Source: Acidobacteriota bacterium (lineage in GTDB: Bacteria > Acidobacteriota > Thermoanaerobaculia > Multivoradales > J023). Taken from it: a DNA stretch of 64,000 nucleotides. Shown piece after piece: positions 8,001 to 16,698 of the stretch (positions are counted from its first letter, which is position 1; each line of letters begins with the position of its first letter). The position numbers and the translations under genes were made by a program. The notes below the pieces were generated by a model. It saw only the letters and a list, made by a program, of their open reading frames with translations. It ran no database searches and was not told where the DNA came from. Location: the NCBI GenBank assembly GCA_029263395.1, contig JAJCXO010000170.1:1-64000 (forward strand). The letters are read 5' to 3'.

Positions 8001-9555
8001 CGGGCTGTCGACGCTCGACCAGCCGTCGCTCGGTCAGCAAACGAGCGGCTATGAAGCGATCAATTACAGGCTGTACTGCAGGCGGTATATCACTGTGTGG
8101 CAGCGGTCGCCGAGCGTATCGACCAGCCTCGGTGAGCTGTACCATCGCCAACATAGCGTCTCGAAAAAGCTGCAACTCCGGGCTGTCTAGCAACTCGGCG
8201 GCGAGGGCCATTTCGGCTGCTTTGGCCACGGAACCGCCAAGCCCACCAAGATCTTGTCGGTATTCGGCTACAGTCAGTCGGCGATCACTGCCGAAGTGCT
8301 CGTAGAGCTCGCGTAGGGCGAAGGCAAGTAACGGTAGTGCGTTGTCGGTGTCAGCGTCGGCCAACAGCTTGTCGATCAGGCCGTCCTCGAGGTCCACGCC
8401 CGCCACTTGGGCCGGCCCAGCGATCACCTCAACCAGACCTTCCGCAGTCATCGGACCAATCCGTAACGCATCGAACTTCAACTCACGGGTGGTGGCGTGG
8501 TGTTGGAATTCAGTCAACAGGTCGGTTCGAAGGGTGGCGAGGACTCGCAACGGGCTGGCCGGCGCGTCGAGTGCGGTCTGTAACAACGGCCCGAACCGTT
8601 GTTGGGAAGTATCGGTTGCGTGGTGCAGTAGCTCTTCCGCTTGGTCGATGACCACCAATACTTTCGTTGTCTCGCCGCCCGCTGCCAAGCGTAAGTCGCG
8701 CAGCATGGCGAGTAACGGCTCGACGCTTGGGATCGCACCACTTGCGGCGCGTTCGAGCTCGCTCTGGAGTTGGCGCCAGCCGCGCTGTCTTGCAGATTCG
8801 GTGGCCGCGGCTGTTGGGAGTGGGGAATTCGAGTGGCCAGAGTCGACGAAGGCTCGGGCCAAGGCGATGGCGAGCTCGCGCCAAGGTCGATCGAGGGGCC
8901 GGATCGGGCCGACGATCAACCACTGCTCGGACGCTCTGCGAAGCCGCGGAAGCAGACCGGCCCGCATCAGAGATGATTTGCCGCTGCCTGAAGCTCCAAG
9001 GATCAGCAGGGCTCGTCCTGCTCCATAACGACGCAGACGTTCGAGGGCCTCGAGCCCCTCGCGTAGTTCTTCTTCGCGGCCGAAGAAGATTGCCGCATCC
9101 TGCTCTTGGAGGGCTGCCAACCCTGGATATGGGGGGCGGCTCGAGGGCCACGGGAATCCTTCTCCGAGTGCATTTCGCAGAGCACCCTCGAGACGTTGAT
9201 AGGCGTCCTGGGCGTCGGCGGTGAGGTCGAGAACCTGCAGGTCAGTCAGAATCGAGTGAACGTCACAGGCTGCAACCTTCAATGGAAAGATGTGTTTGCC
9301 TAGAGCCTTGGCGTGGGTGATCTCGGCGAAGCACCAATAGGAGGCCATGGAGTGCGCACTGCACAGAACCAACACCGCGCCGCAGGTCCGCAGCTGATGG
9401 TAGAGTTCTTGCTCCCAGTCACGCCCCGCCGGAATGCCATCCTCTGGATCAAAATCGAGAAAGATCGAGGCATAGCCCCATTCTGTGAGTTGCTGAGCGA
9501 GCTCGGAGGCGGCCACGTTGTCATGGCTGCTGTGGCTAATGAAGATGGTGCTCAT
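5095..9555 (-). CDS. TIR - STAND NTPase - WD40 repeat protein, candidate antiphage sensor
   Basis: A 1486-residue multidomain protein. Residues 1-130 are a TIR domain (TIFISHSSHD start; SYWCFAEI with the likely catalytic Glu near 78), a fold that often cleaves NAD. Residues 150-560 are a STAND-type NTPase of the nSTAND1 kind: FFGREEEL entry motif, Walker A GASGSGKSS at 187-195 and Walker B VLVVIDQAEELL at 299-310. A transmembrane segment follows at about 641-661, flanked by KRRRR. From about 725 to 1440 I count around 16 WD40-like repeats with typical FSPDG and DGTARVW ends. This layout of effector, switch ATPase and sensor propeller is known from bacterial STAND immune proteins, but also from regulatory proteins. 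It stands alone, divergent from an acyl-CoA dehydrogenase gene, with about 80 bases between them. The defence role is inferred. Confidence 0.88.
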   Translation of the reverse strand: MSTIFISHSSHDNVAASELAQQLTEWGYASIFLDFDPEDGIPAGRDWEQELYHQLRTCGAVLVLCSAHSMASYWCFAEITHAKALGKHIFPLKVAACDVHSILTDLQVLDLTADAQDAYQRLEGALRNALGEGFPWPSSRPPYPGLAALQEQDAAIFFGREEELREGLEALERLRRYGAGRALLILGASGSGKSSLMRAGLLPRLRRASEQWLIVGPIRPLDRPWRELAIALARAFVDSGHSNSPLPTAAATESARQRGWRQLQSELERAASGAIPSVEPLLAMLRDLRLAAGGETTKVLVVIDQAEELLHHATDTSQQRFGPLLQTALDAPASPLRVLATLRTDLLTEFQHHATTRELKFDALRIGPMTAEGLVEVIAGPAQVAGVDLEDGLIDKLLADADTDNALPLLAFALRELYEHFGSDRRLTVAEYRQDLGGLGGSVAKAAEMALAAELLDSPELQLFRDAMLAMVQLTEAGRYARRPLPHSDIPPAVQPVIDRFIAARLLTERRLVERRQPVLDSTERRLDGRRLAENGATTSDNATAARVVEVAHEILFLSWDRLRAWLDEDRELLLWRKRLDTARREWRRTNRHQGQLLVGPALAEGTRWLEQRGSQLEAGEREFLENSVQQAATKRRRRMTAIAAGIALLSMIAIGGLALWQRAEDQRARAEDAARVAVASDYLNIDPTRASQVLLEVQDPANAPFAVARMRQALGQRLAEYQLSGHRGPVAATAFSADGSRLVTASWDQTVRIWTLGGGAHFIELAGQTQIPTAVHFSPDGKRVLTVADEGSLRIWTTQSDWADAASSAPLTLENPALCHRATFGPLGERVLAVASDGTARVWHLNDGFEPVALGGSGSGSSSFGSAEHFILDATFGPEGKRIVSVGQDGGVASWSAVGESPPHWIVAAGHPLAKARFNPLGNRLLTLDHTGRAEVLRLDGLTEGLDLGQIGPQRLLRFSRLGSKLLTVGEAGDIRWWHLEDETEPWFISAPDALDAATNDDPIERATVGPHGDRSLLISESGKAHLWTWSGSGTSSVESLAGHGGAISSVAFDATGDLLATASQDRSARIWRLAKSRVTTTLRGHQEPLITALFSSDGNQILTASLDGTARLWPAGDAIGEAPIVLEHGQRLISAALNQAGDRVLTASEDSVRIWATNGSEEPLVISAQDAGFEAVAFAPDGLSIATASWDGVVQLWFLDKLDSMNPIATPLELGRQDSALMALAFAPQSQWLATTSQDGSVSLWPLAGGKSLKLLGHEGAVEKVAFSHDGGRLVTSAKDDTARVWTIDGSREPIILRGHQHAVRFADFSPDGQWVVTASDDDTVRVWQLGAPIEPQASNGQTLSWHRDDVTMARFSRDGRYVVSASKDGSALVWRLDGSGEPLVLWHRDEAGAAFRVTAADFSPDGTQVVTASLDGTARVWLINADVLRQRIADTVRGCIESEFRRNYLGETQDEAEQAFTECEARSSINSAPRGTSSRPRTH

Positions 9556-9635
9556 CGCTCTTCAATTGTAGCCCGCTGAGTTCACGAGCCCCGTCTGGCT
9601 GTTAAAGTTATGGCCAACCAAATGGAGAATGCAGC

Positions 9636-11456
9636 ATGGAATACCGAGTCGATATCAAGGACCTCAAGTTTCAATTGCTGGATTGGCTGCCGACAGCAGA
9701 GCTGCTGGCCGCCGAGCGTTACGCTGATTGGGATCGCGACAGCATAGAAATGGTAGTGGATCAGGCTCTCGAGATCGCTCAGCAATCGCTGGGGCCGACC
9801 AACGAAGACGGCGATCGAGTCGGTGCGAGCTGGCAAGCCGGCGAAGTCACAGTGCCGCCGTCATTCCATGGCGCCTACGCAACTTTGCGGGAGGGGGGAT
9901 GGCTCGGTGCCTCTAGCAGTCCTGATCTCGGGGGCCTGGGATTGCCCCATGCGGTCACGACCACCGTCAACGAGCTGTTCTCCGGAGCTAATCTCTCGCT
10001 CTCCCTATTGACTCTGCTGACGACAGGCACGGCCCACTTGGTGGAGGCTTTTGGCGGCTCCAAACTGCGTGACCAGGTATGCGAAAAGATGTTCTCCGGT
10101 CAGTGGGGGGGGACGATGTGTCTGACCGAACCCCATGCCGGGTCGGACGTCGGCGCCAGCACAACCTCGGCGGTGTTGCAAGGAGACGGAAGCTACCTGA
10201 TCAGCGGCGAAAAAATCTTCATCACCTTCGGCGAACATGATCTGACTGAGAACATCATCCACGCGGTACTAGCTCGGACCCCGGATGCTCCTGCCGGAAC
10301 CCGCGGTCTGTCACTGTTCATGGTGTCCAAACTTCGCATCGAGGACGACGGTAATCTCGGCCAGCCCAATGATGTCCGCTGCGTCAGCATCGAACATAAG
10401 CTCGGCATTCATGGCTCGCCGACCTGCTCGATGGTGTTTGGCCAGGAGGGCGCTTGCCAGGGTTTCTTGCTCGGCGAAGAAGGCAAGGGCATGCGGTTGA
10501 TGTTTCAGATGATGAATGAGGCTCGCATCGAAGTTGGTGTGCAGTCAGTCGGCGTTGCTGGAGCGGCCCACCAGGCAGCCTATAAGTACGCCAAAGAGCG
10601 TGTGCAGATGCGGCATTGGGCCGGGGGTGGCGGCGGCCAAGTGCCGATTGTTGAACATCCAGATGTGCGGCGCATGCTGCTGACGTCATCAGCCTATGTG
10701 CAGGCAATGCGCGCGCTGTTGCTACGTACCTCGTATTACGTGGACAAAACGCGGGTCACCGAAGGTGAAGAGCGTGAGCGATATCAGGGCTTATTGGAAT
10801 TGTTGACTCCAATCTGCAAGGCCTGGGCTTCGGATTGGAGCTTTAGGGTCACTGAATGGAGCTTGCAGGTTTTTGGTGGCTACGGTTACACCAAGGACTA
10901 TCCGGCCGAACAATACCTTCGGGATGCCAAAATTGCCTCGATTTATGAGGGCACCAATGGTATCCAAGCGCTCGATTTTGTCGCTCGTAAGCTGCCGGCC
11001 CGCAGTGCGGCTGCTCGCGAGCTCCTGACCGCCGCTGGAGCCACAGCCCAACAGCTAGTCGAAGGCCCTCTCGCGGGGTCGGCTGCGTTGCTCGGCGCGG
11101 CGGTCGGCAAGTTCGGCCAGGTGGTACAGCAGCTGCCGTCCCGGGACGACGGCCGCCTGCTGACGGTGCTCAATGCGGTGCCCATCGCCGATGGTTTCGG
11201 CACATTGCTCGGTGCGCACTTCTTGCTCGAGCAAGCTGTCATCGCCGAGCGTCAGCTCGCGGAGTTGCTGGGCGAGAAGGGCATTGAGGCCGACGATGCG
11301 AAACGTGAGTTCTTGACCGCCAACCAAGATGCTGCGTTTCTGCACAACAAAGTTCAGGCTGCGATTCTCTTCTGCCATCGCGCCTTGCCGTTGATCGATG
11401 CCTACATTGTCGCGATTCAAGCGGGAGAGACTGCGGCAGTCGACGCAATTCTCTGA
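9636..11456 (+). CDS. acyl-CoA dehydrogenase, long form with C-terminal extension
   Basis: A 606-residue FAD-dependent acyl-CoA dehydrogenase that introduces the alpha-beta double bond in fatty acyl-CoA or a related thioester. It shows the family FAD/substrate motifs CLTEPHAGSDVG (about 167-178) and ISGEKIFITFGEH, then RIEVGVQSVG, and WSLQVFGGYGYTKDYPAEQ. The catalytic base is the Glu of IYEGTNGIQALD (about residue 438). The last 140 residues form the extra helical domain seen in the 600-residue subfamily that includes DmdC and FadE-like enzymes. The ATG at 9636 has GGAGAA about ten bases upstream. No electron-transfer flavoprotein genes are adjacent. Exact substrate cannot be assigned. Confidence 0.93.
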   Translation: MEYRVDIKDLKFQLLDWLPTAELLAAERYADWDRDSIEMVVDQALEIAQQSLGPTNEDGDRVGASWQAGEVTVPPSFHGAYATLREGGWLGASSSPDLGGLGLPHAVTTTVNELFSGANLSLSLLTLLTTGTAHLVEAFGGSKLRDQVCEKMFSGQWGGTMCLTEPHAGSDVGASTTSAVLQGDGSYLISGEKIFITFGEHDLTENIIHAVLARTPDAPAGTRGLSLFMVSKLRIEDDGNLGQPNDVRCVSIEHKLGIHGSPTCSMVFGQEGACQGFLLGEEGKGMRLMFQMMNEARIEVGVQSVGVAGAAHQAAYKYAKERVQMRHWAGGGGGQVPIVEHPDVRRMLLTSSAYVQAMRALLLRTSYYVDKTRVTEGEERERYQGLLELLTPICKAWASDWSFRVTEWSLQVFGGYGYTKDYPAEQYLRDAKIASIYEGTNGIQALDFVARKLPARSAAARELLTAAGATAQQLVEGPLAGSAALLGAAVGKFGQVVQQLPSRDDGRLLTVLNAVPIADGFGTLLGAHFLLEQAVIAERQLAELLGEKGIEADDAKREFLTANQDAAFLHNKVQAAILFCHRALPLIDAYIVAIQAGETAAVDAIL

Positions 11457-11660
11457 TTTACGGGCCTCGTCGAATGGCCGTTCGAGGCCACTCGATGAAT
11501 TGCCCAAACACCGTTCGAAGGTGGCTGGCTGATAGACTGTCAACTTGCGGTCCCACCATCAACAGCGACGTCCGGTGCTATTCGGTCGCGTCGCCGAGAC
11601 ACGTCGGTCACAGCGTCACGAGACGCTTCGAACCTGAAGCCCATGGGAGAGGTGTAGGTG

Positions 11661-12536
11661 ATGCGGAGTATGACGGGATTCGGCCAAGCGGCGGGGGAGA
11701 GCGAGCGCTTCCGCGTTACGGTGACGTTGCGAGGCGTCAACCATCGCTTTCTCGATCTTTCGATTCGCCTACGAGACGGACTGCGCCCCATCGAGCAGGC
11801 GCTTCGTGACCGGCTTGCGGCTCGACTATGGCGAGGGCGCCTCGAGGTATCACTCGACGTCGTGACATTGTGTGCCCGCAACCCAGAGGTCGCGATCGAT
11901 GAAGAGATGGCAGCGTCGGTGCGGTCGCTGTGTGACGACCTGCGTCAGCGCGGCGTGGTCTCCGGTGAGTTGGCGATCGGTGACCTGTTGCGCTTGCCAG
12001 ACGTCATCAAACTCCAGTCCCATGAGCCCGAGTGGGACGAAAGTGACCACGAGATGCTGTTTGGTGTTGTCGACGGTGCCTTGGATCAACTGATTGGTGC
12101 CCGCGTTACCGAAGGACGCAAGTTGGCATCTGTTCTCGACGAGCGTTTGGTGGGGTTACAGCGGCTCAACCAGGAGCTCATAGAACGAGGAGCAGAAGCC
12201 GTGAGCGGGTTGGCAAGCTCGCTGCGCCAGCGTGTTACCGAGCTTGTAGACAATCAGCTGGACGAGGATCGCCTGGCCCAGGAAGTCGCCTTCTTAGTCG
12301 ATCGGTCGGATGTGAGTGAAGAACTCGATCGGCTAGAATCTCACCTCGATCATTTTCGAACGGTAATGGCGCAAGATGGCAGCGTCGGCAAACGGCTCGA
12401 CTTCTTGACGCAGGAGATCTTTCGCGAGCTCAACACCCTGGGTGCCAAGTGTCGTGATAGTGAGATGACGCGTAGCGTGCTCGATTCGAAGGTCCTCTGC
12501 GAGCAGTTGCGTGAGCAGGTGCAGAACATCGAATAG
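11661..12536 (+). CDS. yicC: YicC-family endoribonuclease
   Basis: A 291-residue cytoplasmic protein of the YicC/DUF1732 family, whose members are RNases affecting small RNA turnover in enterobacteria. It begins MRSMTGFGQA, the family hallmark, followed by VTLRGVNHRFLDLSIRLRDGL. The C-terminal DUF1732 segment includes DRLAQEVAFLVDRSDVSEE and KRLDFLTQEIFRELNTLG, which hold conserved acidic and histidine positions. A GTG directly before the ATG is an alternative start; the ATG at 11661 gives the usual N-terminus. The neighbour gmk nine bases downstream is the standard order yicC-gmk-rpoZ-coaBC, supporting an operon. Confidence 0.95.
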   Translation: MRSMTGFGQAAGESERFRVTVTLRGVNHRFLDLSIRLRDGLRPIEQALRDRLAARLWRGRLEVSLDVVTLCARNPEVAIDEEMAASVRSLCDDLRQRGVVSGELAIGDLLRLPDVIKLQSHEPEWDESDHEMLFGVVDGALDQLIGARVTEGRKLASVLDERLVGLQRLNQELIERGAEAVSGLASSLRQRVTELVDNQLDEDRLAQEVAFLVDRSDVSEELDRLESHLDHFRTVMAQDGSVGKRLDFLTQEIFRELNTLGAKCRDSEMTRSVLDSKVLCEQLREQVQNIE

Positions 12537-12544
12537 TTGAGACG

Positions 12545-13201
12545 ATGCCAGACGGAATCGACACGACCACGCGCCGAGGAGAGCTGTTCATTCTGTCGGC
12601 GCCATCGGCAACCGGAAAAACGACGTTGATTCGGCGGCTGTTGTCTCATCATCGCGAGCTGGCTGAACATCTTGCTTTTTCAGTCAGTCATACCACGCGA
12701 CCGCCACGGGTAGGTGAAGTGGATGGCGATCACTACTACTTCGTGTCCGAGCAGGCTTTCGACGAGATGATCGGCGCCGACGCCTTTGTTGAGTGGGCGG
12801 TGGTGCACGGGTTACGTTACGGTACAAGCAAGGCAGAGGTGGAGCGATTGTTGGCAGCGGGCAACGACGTTATCCTAGATATCGATGTCCAAGGTGCCGA
12901 GCAAGTGCTGCGACAACAGCCAGCCGCGCCGTCGATTTTTATCCTGCCACCGAGTTTTGAAGAGTTGGAACGCCGGCTGCGATCCCGTGCCCTCGATGAC
13001 TCGGAACAAATCGAGCGCCGGCTGGTGAATGCCCGACGTGAGATGCGCTGCTATGACAGCTATCAATATGTTATTCTCAACGATGAACTGGATCGCGCCT
13101 CGGAGGCGCTAGCAGCTATCTTCCTTGCCAGGCGTTGCCAGCGAGACCGAATGCGGACGCAGATCGAGCGTGTGTTGAGCGGTTTTAGGAGCCAAGCCTG
13201 A
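12545..13201 (+). CDS. gmk: guanylate kinase
   Basis: A 218-residue enzyme that phosphorylates GMP to GDP with ATP. The P-loop is APSATGKTTL (about residues 18-27); this Ala/Thr-rich version departs a little from the usual GPSGAGKST. GMP-binding motifs follow: SVSHTTRPPRVGEVDGDHYYFV and FVEWAVVHGLRYGTS. The LID and late region is RRLVNARREM, followed by YDSYQYVILND. Length matches the family. It sits between yicC and rpoZ with short gaps, the common bacterial order linking nucleotide supply with transcription. Confidence 0.97.
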   Translation: MPDGIDTTTRRGELFILSAPSATGKTTLIRRLLSHHRELAEHLAFSVSHTTRPPRVGEVDGDHYYFVSEQAFDEMIGADAFVEWAVVHGLRYGTSKAEVERLLAAGNDVILDIDVQGAEQVLRQQPAAPSIFILPPSFEELERRLRSRALDDSEQIERRLVNARREMRCYDSYQYVILNDELDRASEALAAIFLARRCQRDRMRTQIERVLSGFRSQA

Positions 13202-13257
13202 GCTTCATGCCCGATCCACCTTGACGACGGGTGGATCCCCGTCAGCGGAACCCAACC

Positions 13258-13524
13258 ATGAGAAAAATTCCCGAGAAGATCGATAGTAAGTTTCGGTTCG
13301 TACTCTTGGCGTCCACCCGTGCCGAGCAGATCATGCGCGGTGCGATGCCCAAGGTTGATATGCCGGCCGCCAAGCCGACTCGAGCCGCAATGGAAGAAGT
13401 GCTTGCTGACAAGGTCGGTTGGGACTACGGCCCCGAGCAGGTTGCTGAAGCCGCTGGTGAAGCGGTGTCGTTGGTCGACGAGCCGGCCACTAGCGCACCC
13501 GCCGCGGATAACGTCGAAAACTGA
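13258..13524 (+). CDS. rpoZ: RNA polymerase omega subunit
   Basis: A small 88-residue protein aiding assembly of RNA polymerase around beta-prime. It starts MRKIPEKIDSKFRFVLLAST, followed by RAEQIMRGAMPK, which matches the omega core that reads R-A-x-Q-I-x-x-G. The ATG at 13258 is preferred over an upstream in-frame GTG because it starts the conserved core and sits in the expected place. The C-terminal half is acidic and Ala-rich and less conserved. The order gmk-rpoZ-coaBC supports the call. The stop is 16 bases before the coaBC start. Confidence 0.9.
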   Translation: MRKIPEKIDSKFRFVLLASTRAEQIMRGAMPKVDMPAAKPTRAAMEEVLADKVGWDYGPEQVAEAAGEAVSLVDEPATSAPAADNVEN

Positions 13525-13540
13525 TCCGGTCACGACGTTG

Positions 13541-14848
13541 ATGAGCCGCCCAAGCGGCATTGCGGATTCCAGTCTTAACGCCTCTGGTGGTCCCAGGGTC
13601 CTGCTAGGGGTCACCGGAGGGATCGCAGCGGTCAAGGCGGCGGAGCTGACACGTCGCATGATTGATCGTGGCTGCGAGGTGCGTTGCGCGTTGACCCGCA
13701 GTGCAGCCTCGTTCGTTACGCCTCTGAGCCTAGAGGTGCTGTCAGGCCATGCCGTCTACGAGCAAGAGTATTTGACCGCCACGGGTAGCGGCGAAGAGTC
13801 CCACATCGTTGCTGCCCAGTGGGCCGATGTCGTCTGTGTTGCACCAGCTACCGCCCACCTACTTGGGCGCATGGCGTTGGGATTGGCAGATGACTTCCTG
13901 ACCACGACCCTGCTCGCCTTTAAAGGCTCGGTAGTTGTTGCCCCGGCCATGCATTCCGATATGTGGGCACATCCGGCGGTTGCGTCTAACGTCTCGACAC
14001 TGGAGCAGCGAGGGGTACGTTTCGTCGGCCCGGTCGAAGGAGCCTTGGCCTCGGGGGAGACCGGGATTGGCCGACTGGCCGATCCTAGTGACATCGCCGA
14101 GGCGGTAGTGACGATTACGTCTTCGGTGGTCGACCGGCCTGGTTCAAGCAAGCTGGATGGGGCGAGCTCGGTTTGGGTTGGTAAACGGGTGTTGATCAGC
14201 GCCGGTCCGACCCACGAGCCTCTCGACCCAGTGCGTTACTTGGGAAATCGATCCAGCGGCAAAATGGGATTCGCGTTGGCGGCCGAAGCAGCGCGTCTCG
14301 GGGCTGAGACAACCCTGGTTGCAGGTCCGGTGGCACTGGCTACGCCGCCAGGAGTGGAGCGCATTGATGTCGAAACTGCGCTCGACATGCAGGCCGCGAT
14401 TGATGAACGCGCACCGGCGGCAGATTTGATCGTGATGACAGCTGCTGTGGCGGATTTTCGCCCTATCCGGCTAGCGGGGCACAAGCTCAAGAAGGCGACA
14501 GGCGTACCGCTCGTCGAGCTGCAAGAGAACCCAGACATCCTGGCCGGTCTCTCACAAAAAGCACCCAAAGCGCTCCGAGTCGGGTTTGCCGCTGAGACTG
14601 AGGCGTCCGAAGCCGAGGCCCGTGCCAAGCTGGAACGTAAGGGGGCCGACCTGTTGATTTGGAACGATGTCTCCCGATCCGACATCGGCTTCGGTTCTGA
14701 TCACAATGAAGTGACGATCTATTGGCGCTCCGGTGAGCCTGAAACCTTGTCGCGGCGTCCGAAAAGTGACTTGGCTTCAGCGTTGATCAAGGTCTTCGGT
14801 GCGGAGATGGTTGCACGAGACCGTGCGCATACAGTTGATCATGAGTGA
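13541..14848 (+). CDS. coaBC: bifunctional phosphopantothenoylcysteine decarboxylase / phosphopantothenate-cysteine ligase
   Basis: A 435-residue enzyme that catalyses two steps of coenzyme A synthesis. The N-terminal CoaC flavoprotein starts VLLGVTGGIAAVKAAELTRR and includes the PAMHSDMW motif (family PxMNxxMW), here with His replacing Asn. The C-terminal CoaB domain begins GKRVLISAGPTHEPLDPVRY, then NRSSGKMG, and includes MTAAVADFRP and KLKKATG for CTP and substrate binding. Translation starts at ATG 13541; a longer in-frame extension upstream overlaps rpoZ and is noise. The stop overlaps the next gene by 8 bases. The Asn-to-His change in the FMN domain is worth noting but not clearly inactivating. 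Confidence 0.95.
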   Translation: MSRPSGIADSSLNASGGPRVLLGVTGGIAAVKAAELTRRMIDRGCEVRCALTRSAASFVTPLSLEVLSGHAVYEQEYLTATGSGEESHIVAAQWADVVCVAPATAHLLGRMALGLADDFLTTTLLAFKGSVVVAPAMHSDMWAHPAVASNVSTLEQRGVRFVGPVEGALASGETGIGRLADPSDIAEAVVTITSSVVDRPGSSKLDGASSVWVGKRVLISAGPTHEPLDPVRYLGNRSSGKMGFALAAEAARLGAETTLVAGPVALATPPGVERIDVETALDMQAAIDERAPAADLIVMTAAVADFRPIRLAGHKLKKATGVPLVELQENPDILAGLSQKAPKALRVGFAAETEASEAEARAKLERKGADLLIWNDVSRSDIGFGSDHNEVTIYWRSGEPETLSRRPKSDLASALIKVFGAEMVARDRAHTVDHE

Positions 14849-15797
14849 CCGCTTGACATCAGAGATCAGAGAGACTCTGGAGTACCTCGCCGACATCGGC
14901 TACGACGAGATCTATCTCAGTGCACCGTCGACCGTAGACGATTCCGCCGGGCAGCCAAGAGGGTCGGAGACTAGGCTCCGTCCAGAGACGGCGCCCTCTG
15001 GCTCTGAATTGTCTAGACCGTCATCTGAGGCGTCACCGCCTGAAGCGTCGCCACCTGAGACTGAACCGTCGTCCGAGCGACCGTTGGTCGCCTCGCCGAT
15101 AACGCGGCCATCACCGCCTGCATCTGTTCCTGTGGCGCCACCCCCTGTCACCGCAGCAGCGGCGCCAACGCCTAGTTCTTCCTCCCCCTTGGCATCCTCC
15201 TCGTCGTCGCCGTCAGACCCCCCGGTGTCAGTCGCGGACCGGGCGGCGGCTCTAGAACTGTTGGCGGGAGAGGCCTCGGCCTGTGTTGCGTGTCGTTTGA
15301 GTAAAGGGCGACAGTCGGTGGTTTTCGGTAGCGGCTATTCCGATGCCCGCCTCATGTTGATCGGTGAGGGCCCAGGTGCAGAAGAGGACCGGCAAGGCCT
15401 GCCGTTTGTTGGTCCCGCCGGCGAGCTGTTGACCAAAATTTTGAAGGCGATTGAGCTCGAACGCTCACAGGTTTACATTGCCAACGTCGTCAAGTGTCGG
15501 CCGCCTCGAAACCGTGATCCAGAGCAAGACGAGGTTGTAGCCTGTCGAGGTTTCCTGGAGCGCCAGATTGAGCTCATCCAGCCGCAACTGATCGTCGCCT
15601 TGGGCAGGGTCGCGGCCCAAGCGTTGCTCGGCACCTCTGAGAGTCTTGGGCGCCTGCGTGGTCGCTGGCATAGTGTGCTCGGCATACCGACTCGCGCCAC
15701 TTACCATCCAGCTGCGTTGTTGCGTTACACGAAATACAAACGGCCAACCTGGGAAGATATGCAGCTGGTGCGTGATCGACTGCGGGAATTGAGCTAA
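14841..15797 (+). CDS. family 4 uracil-DNA glycosylase with long proline/serine linker
   Basis: A 318-residue base-excision repair enzyme that removes uracil from DNA. A short N-terminal helix (TSEIRETLEYLADIGYDE) is joined by roughly 100 low-complexity residues rich in Pro, Ser and Ala to the catalytic domain. That domain shows CVACRLSKGR, giving two cysteines of the iron-sulfur cluster, then GEGPGAEEDRQGLPFVG (motif A), NVVKCRPPRNRDP, and YHPAALLR (motif B). These are family 4 (thermostable UDGa type) features. The start ATG overlaps coaBC, implying coupling. The long disordered linker is common in this family in GC-rich bacteria. Substrate range beyond uracil is unknown. Confidence 0.93.
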   Translation: MSDRLTSEIRETLEYLADIGYDEIYLSAPSTVDDSAGQPRGSETRLRPETAPSGSELSRPSSEASPPEASPPETEPSSERPLVASPITRPSPPASVPVAPPPVTAAAAPTPSSSSPLASSSSSPSDPPVSVADRAAALELLAGEASACVACRLSKGRQSVVFGSGYSDARLMLIGEGPGAEEDRQGLPFVGPAGELLTKILKAIELERSQVYIANVVKCRPPRNRDPEQDEVVACRGFLERQIELIQPQLIVALGRVAAQALLGTSESLGRLRGRWHSVLGIPTRATYHPAALLRYTKYKRPTWEDMQLVRDRLRELS

Positions 15798-15900
15798 ATT
15801 CCATCCCATAAGCCATTGCCGCCGCCGTGTCGGCCGAGTCAAGATGACACTGCCGCAGTGAAGTCCGCGATCCAACTGAGGAAGCGATAGGATCTGATCG

Positions 15901-16656
15901 ATGCAACTGCGGACTAGGGCGCTCGATTGCCTGTATTTGAACTGGGCATTGCCCCGGGAGTCAGCTCCAACGCTCCCGACACCTCTTCGCTACGAAATCC
16001 ACGAATGGCGCGGCACAGAGTATGTGTTCGTCTCGGCGCTCTTGTTCCGCCTCTCCGGCTTGCGTCTAGATTCCCTGCCCTTCTTACGGTTGTCGTACCC
16101 GCAAATGAACTGTCGAGTCTACGTGCTCGACGGTGAAGGTGTTCCATCGGTATTGTTTCGACGGATGGTGGTGCCGCGCTGGGTGGTGCCGGTATCGCGT
16201 TGTTTGGCGCGTCAACCAGCTTCGGCGGGGCACTTCAACTACCCGAGACCGTCTGACGGACCCCGGCGCGACAATTGGCGATGGTCAATTCGTCAGCAGC
16301 AACGGTTGGAACTTTCGGGCAAATTAGCGTCTCCGCAAGTCGAAGTCGGCCCGCAACTCGGGTCGTGGCAGGCAACCCTCGACTACTTTCGCCAGCGCCC
16401 GCGAGGTTATGTTGTCTGGAAGGGACAGCTTCGTCCGATTCGAACCTCGCGCGTTTCGCTTGAAGTTTGGCCTCTCGCGGTCGAGGTTGGCAGTGCCGGA
16501 TTGATGACCGAGTGCTTCAGTGAGGTCGACGCCACAGTATGGCAGACCCCCCATTCCGCTTGGTTATGTCCAGAAATTCCTTTCCGCTTCGAACTCGCCG
16601 AATTGCGGGCTCTACGGATGCCACAGCGCCGGGTGGCGGCGACTGAAGGCTGTTGA
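15901..16656 (+). CDS. DUF2071 / YqjF-like protein
   Basis: A 251-residue cytoplasmic protein. The first half, with DCLYLNWALPRE, EYVFVSALLFRLSGLR and LSYPQMNCRVYV, resembles the DUF2071 family, a fold related to acetoacetate decarboxylase whose function is unknown. The similarity is judged by eye from the typical pattern of an N-terminal tryptophan-rich strand, an FRxxGxR-like motif and an N-x-R-x-Y-V motif. ATG at 15901 is preceded by TAGGATCT. It has no signal peptide or transmembrane segment. It faces the amidase gene with a 42-base convergent gap. No role can be assigned. Confidence 0.6.
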   Translation: MQLRTRALDCLYLNWALPRESAPTLPTPLRYEIHEWRGTEYVFVSALLFRLSGLRLDSLPFLRLSYPQMNCRVYVLDGEGVPSVLFRRMVVPRWVVPVSRCLARQPASAGHFNYPRPSDGPRRDNWRWSIRQQQRLELSGKLASPQVEVGPQLGSWQATLDYFRQRPRGYVVWKGQLRPIRTSRVSLEVWPLAVEVGSAGLMTECFSEVDATVWQTPHSAWLCPEIPFRFELAELRALRMPQRRVAATEGC

Positions 16657-16698
16657 GGGATGTTTCACAAAAGCGGGTTAGCCTCGATCGATACCGGC

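Noticed and set aside
8510-9151. Open frames inside the TIR-STAND-WD40 gene
   Set aside because: They are antisense or out-of-frame shadows of the large gene.
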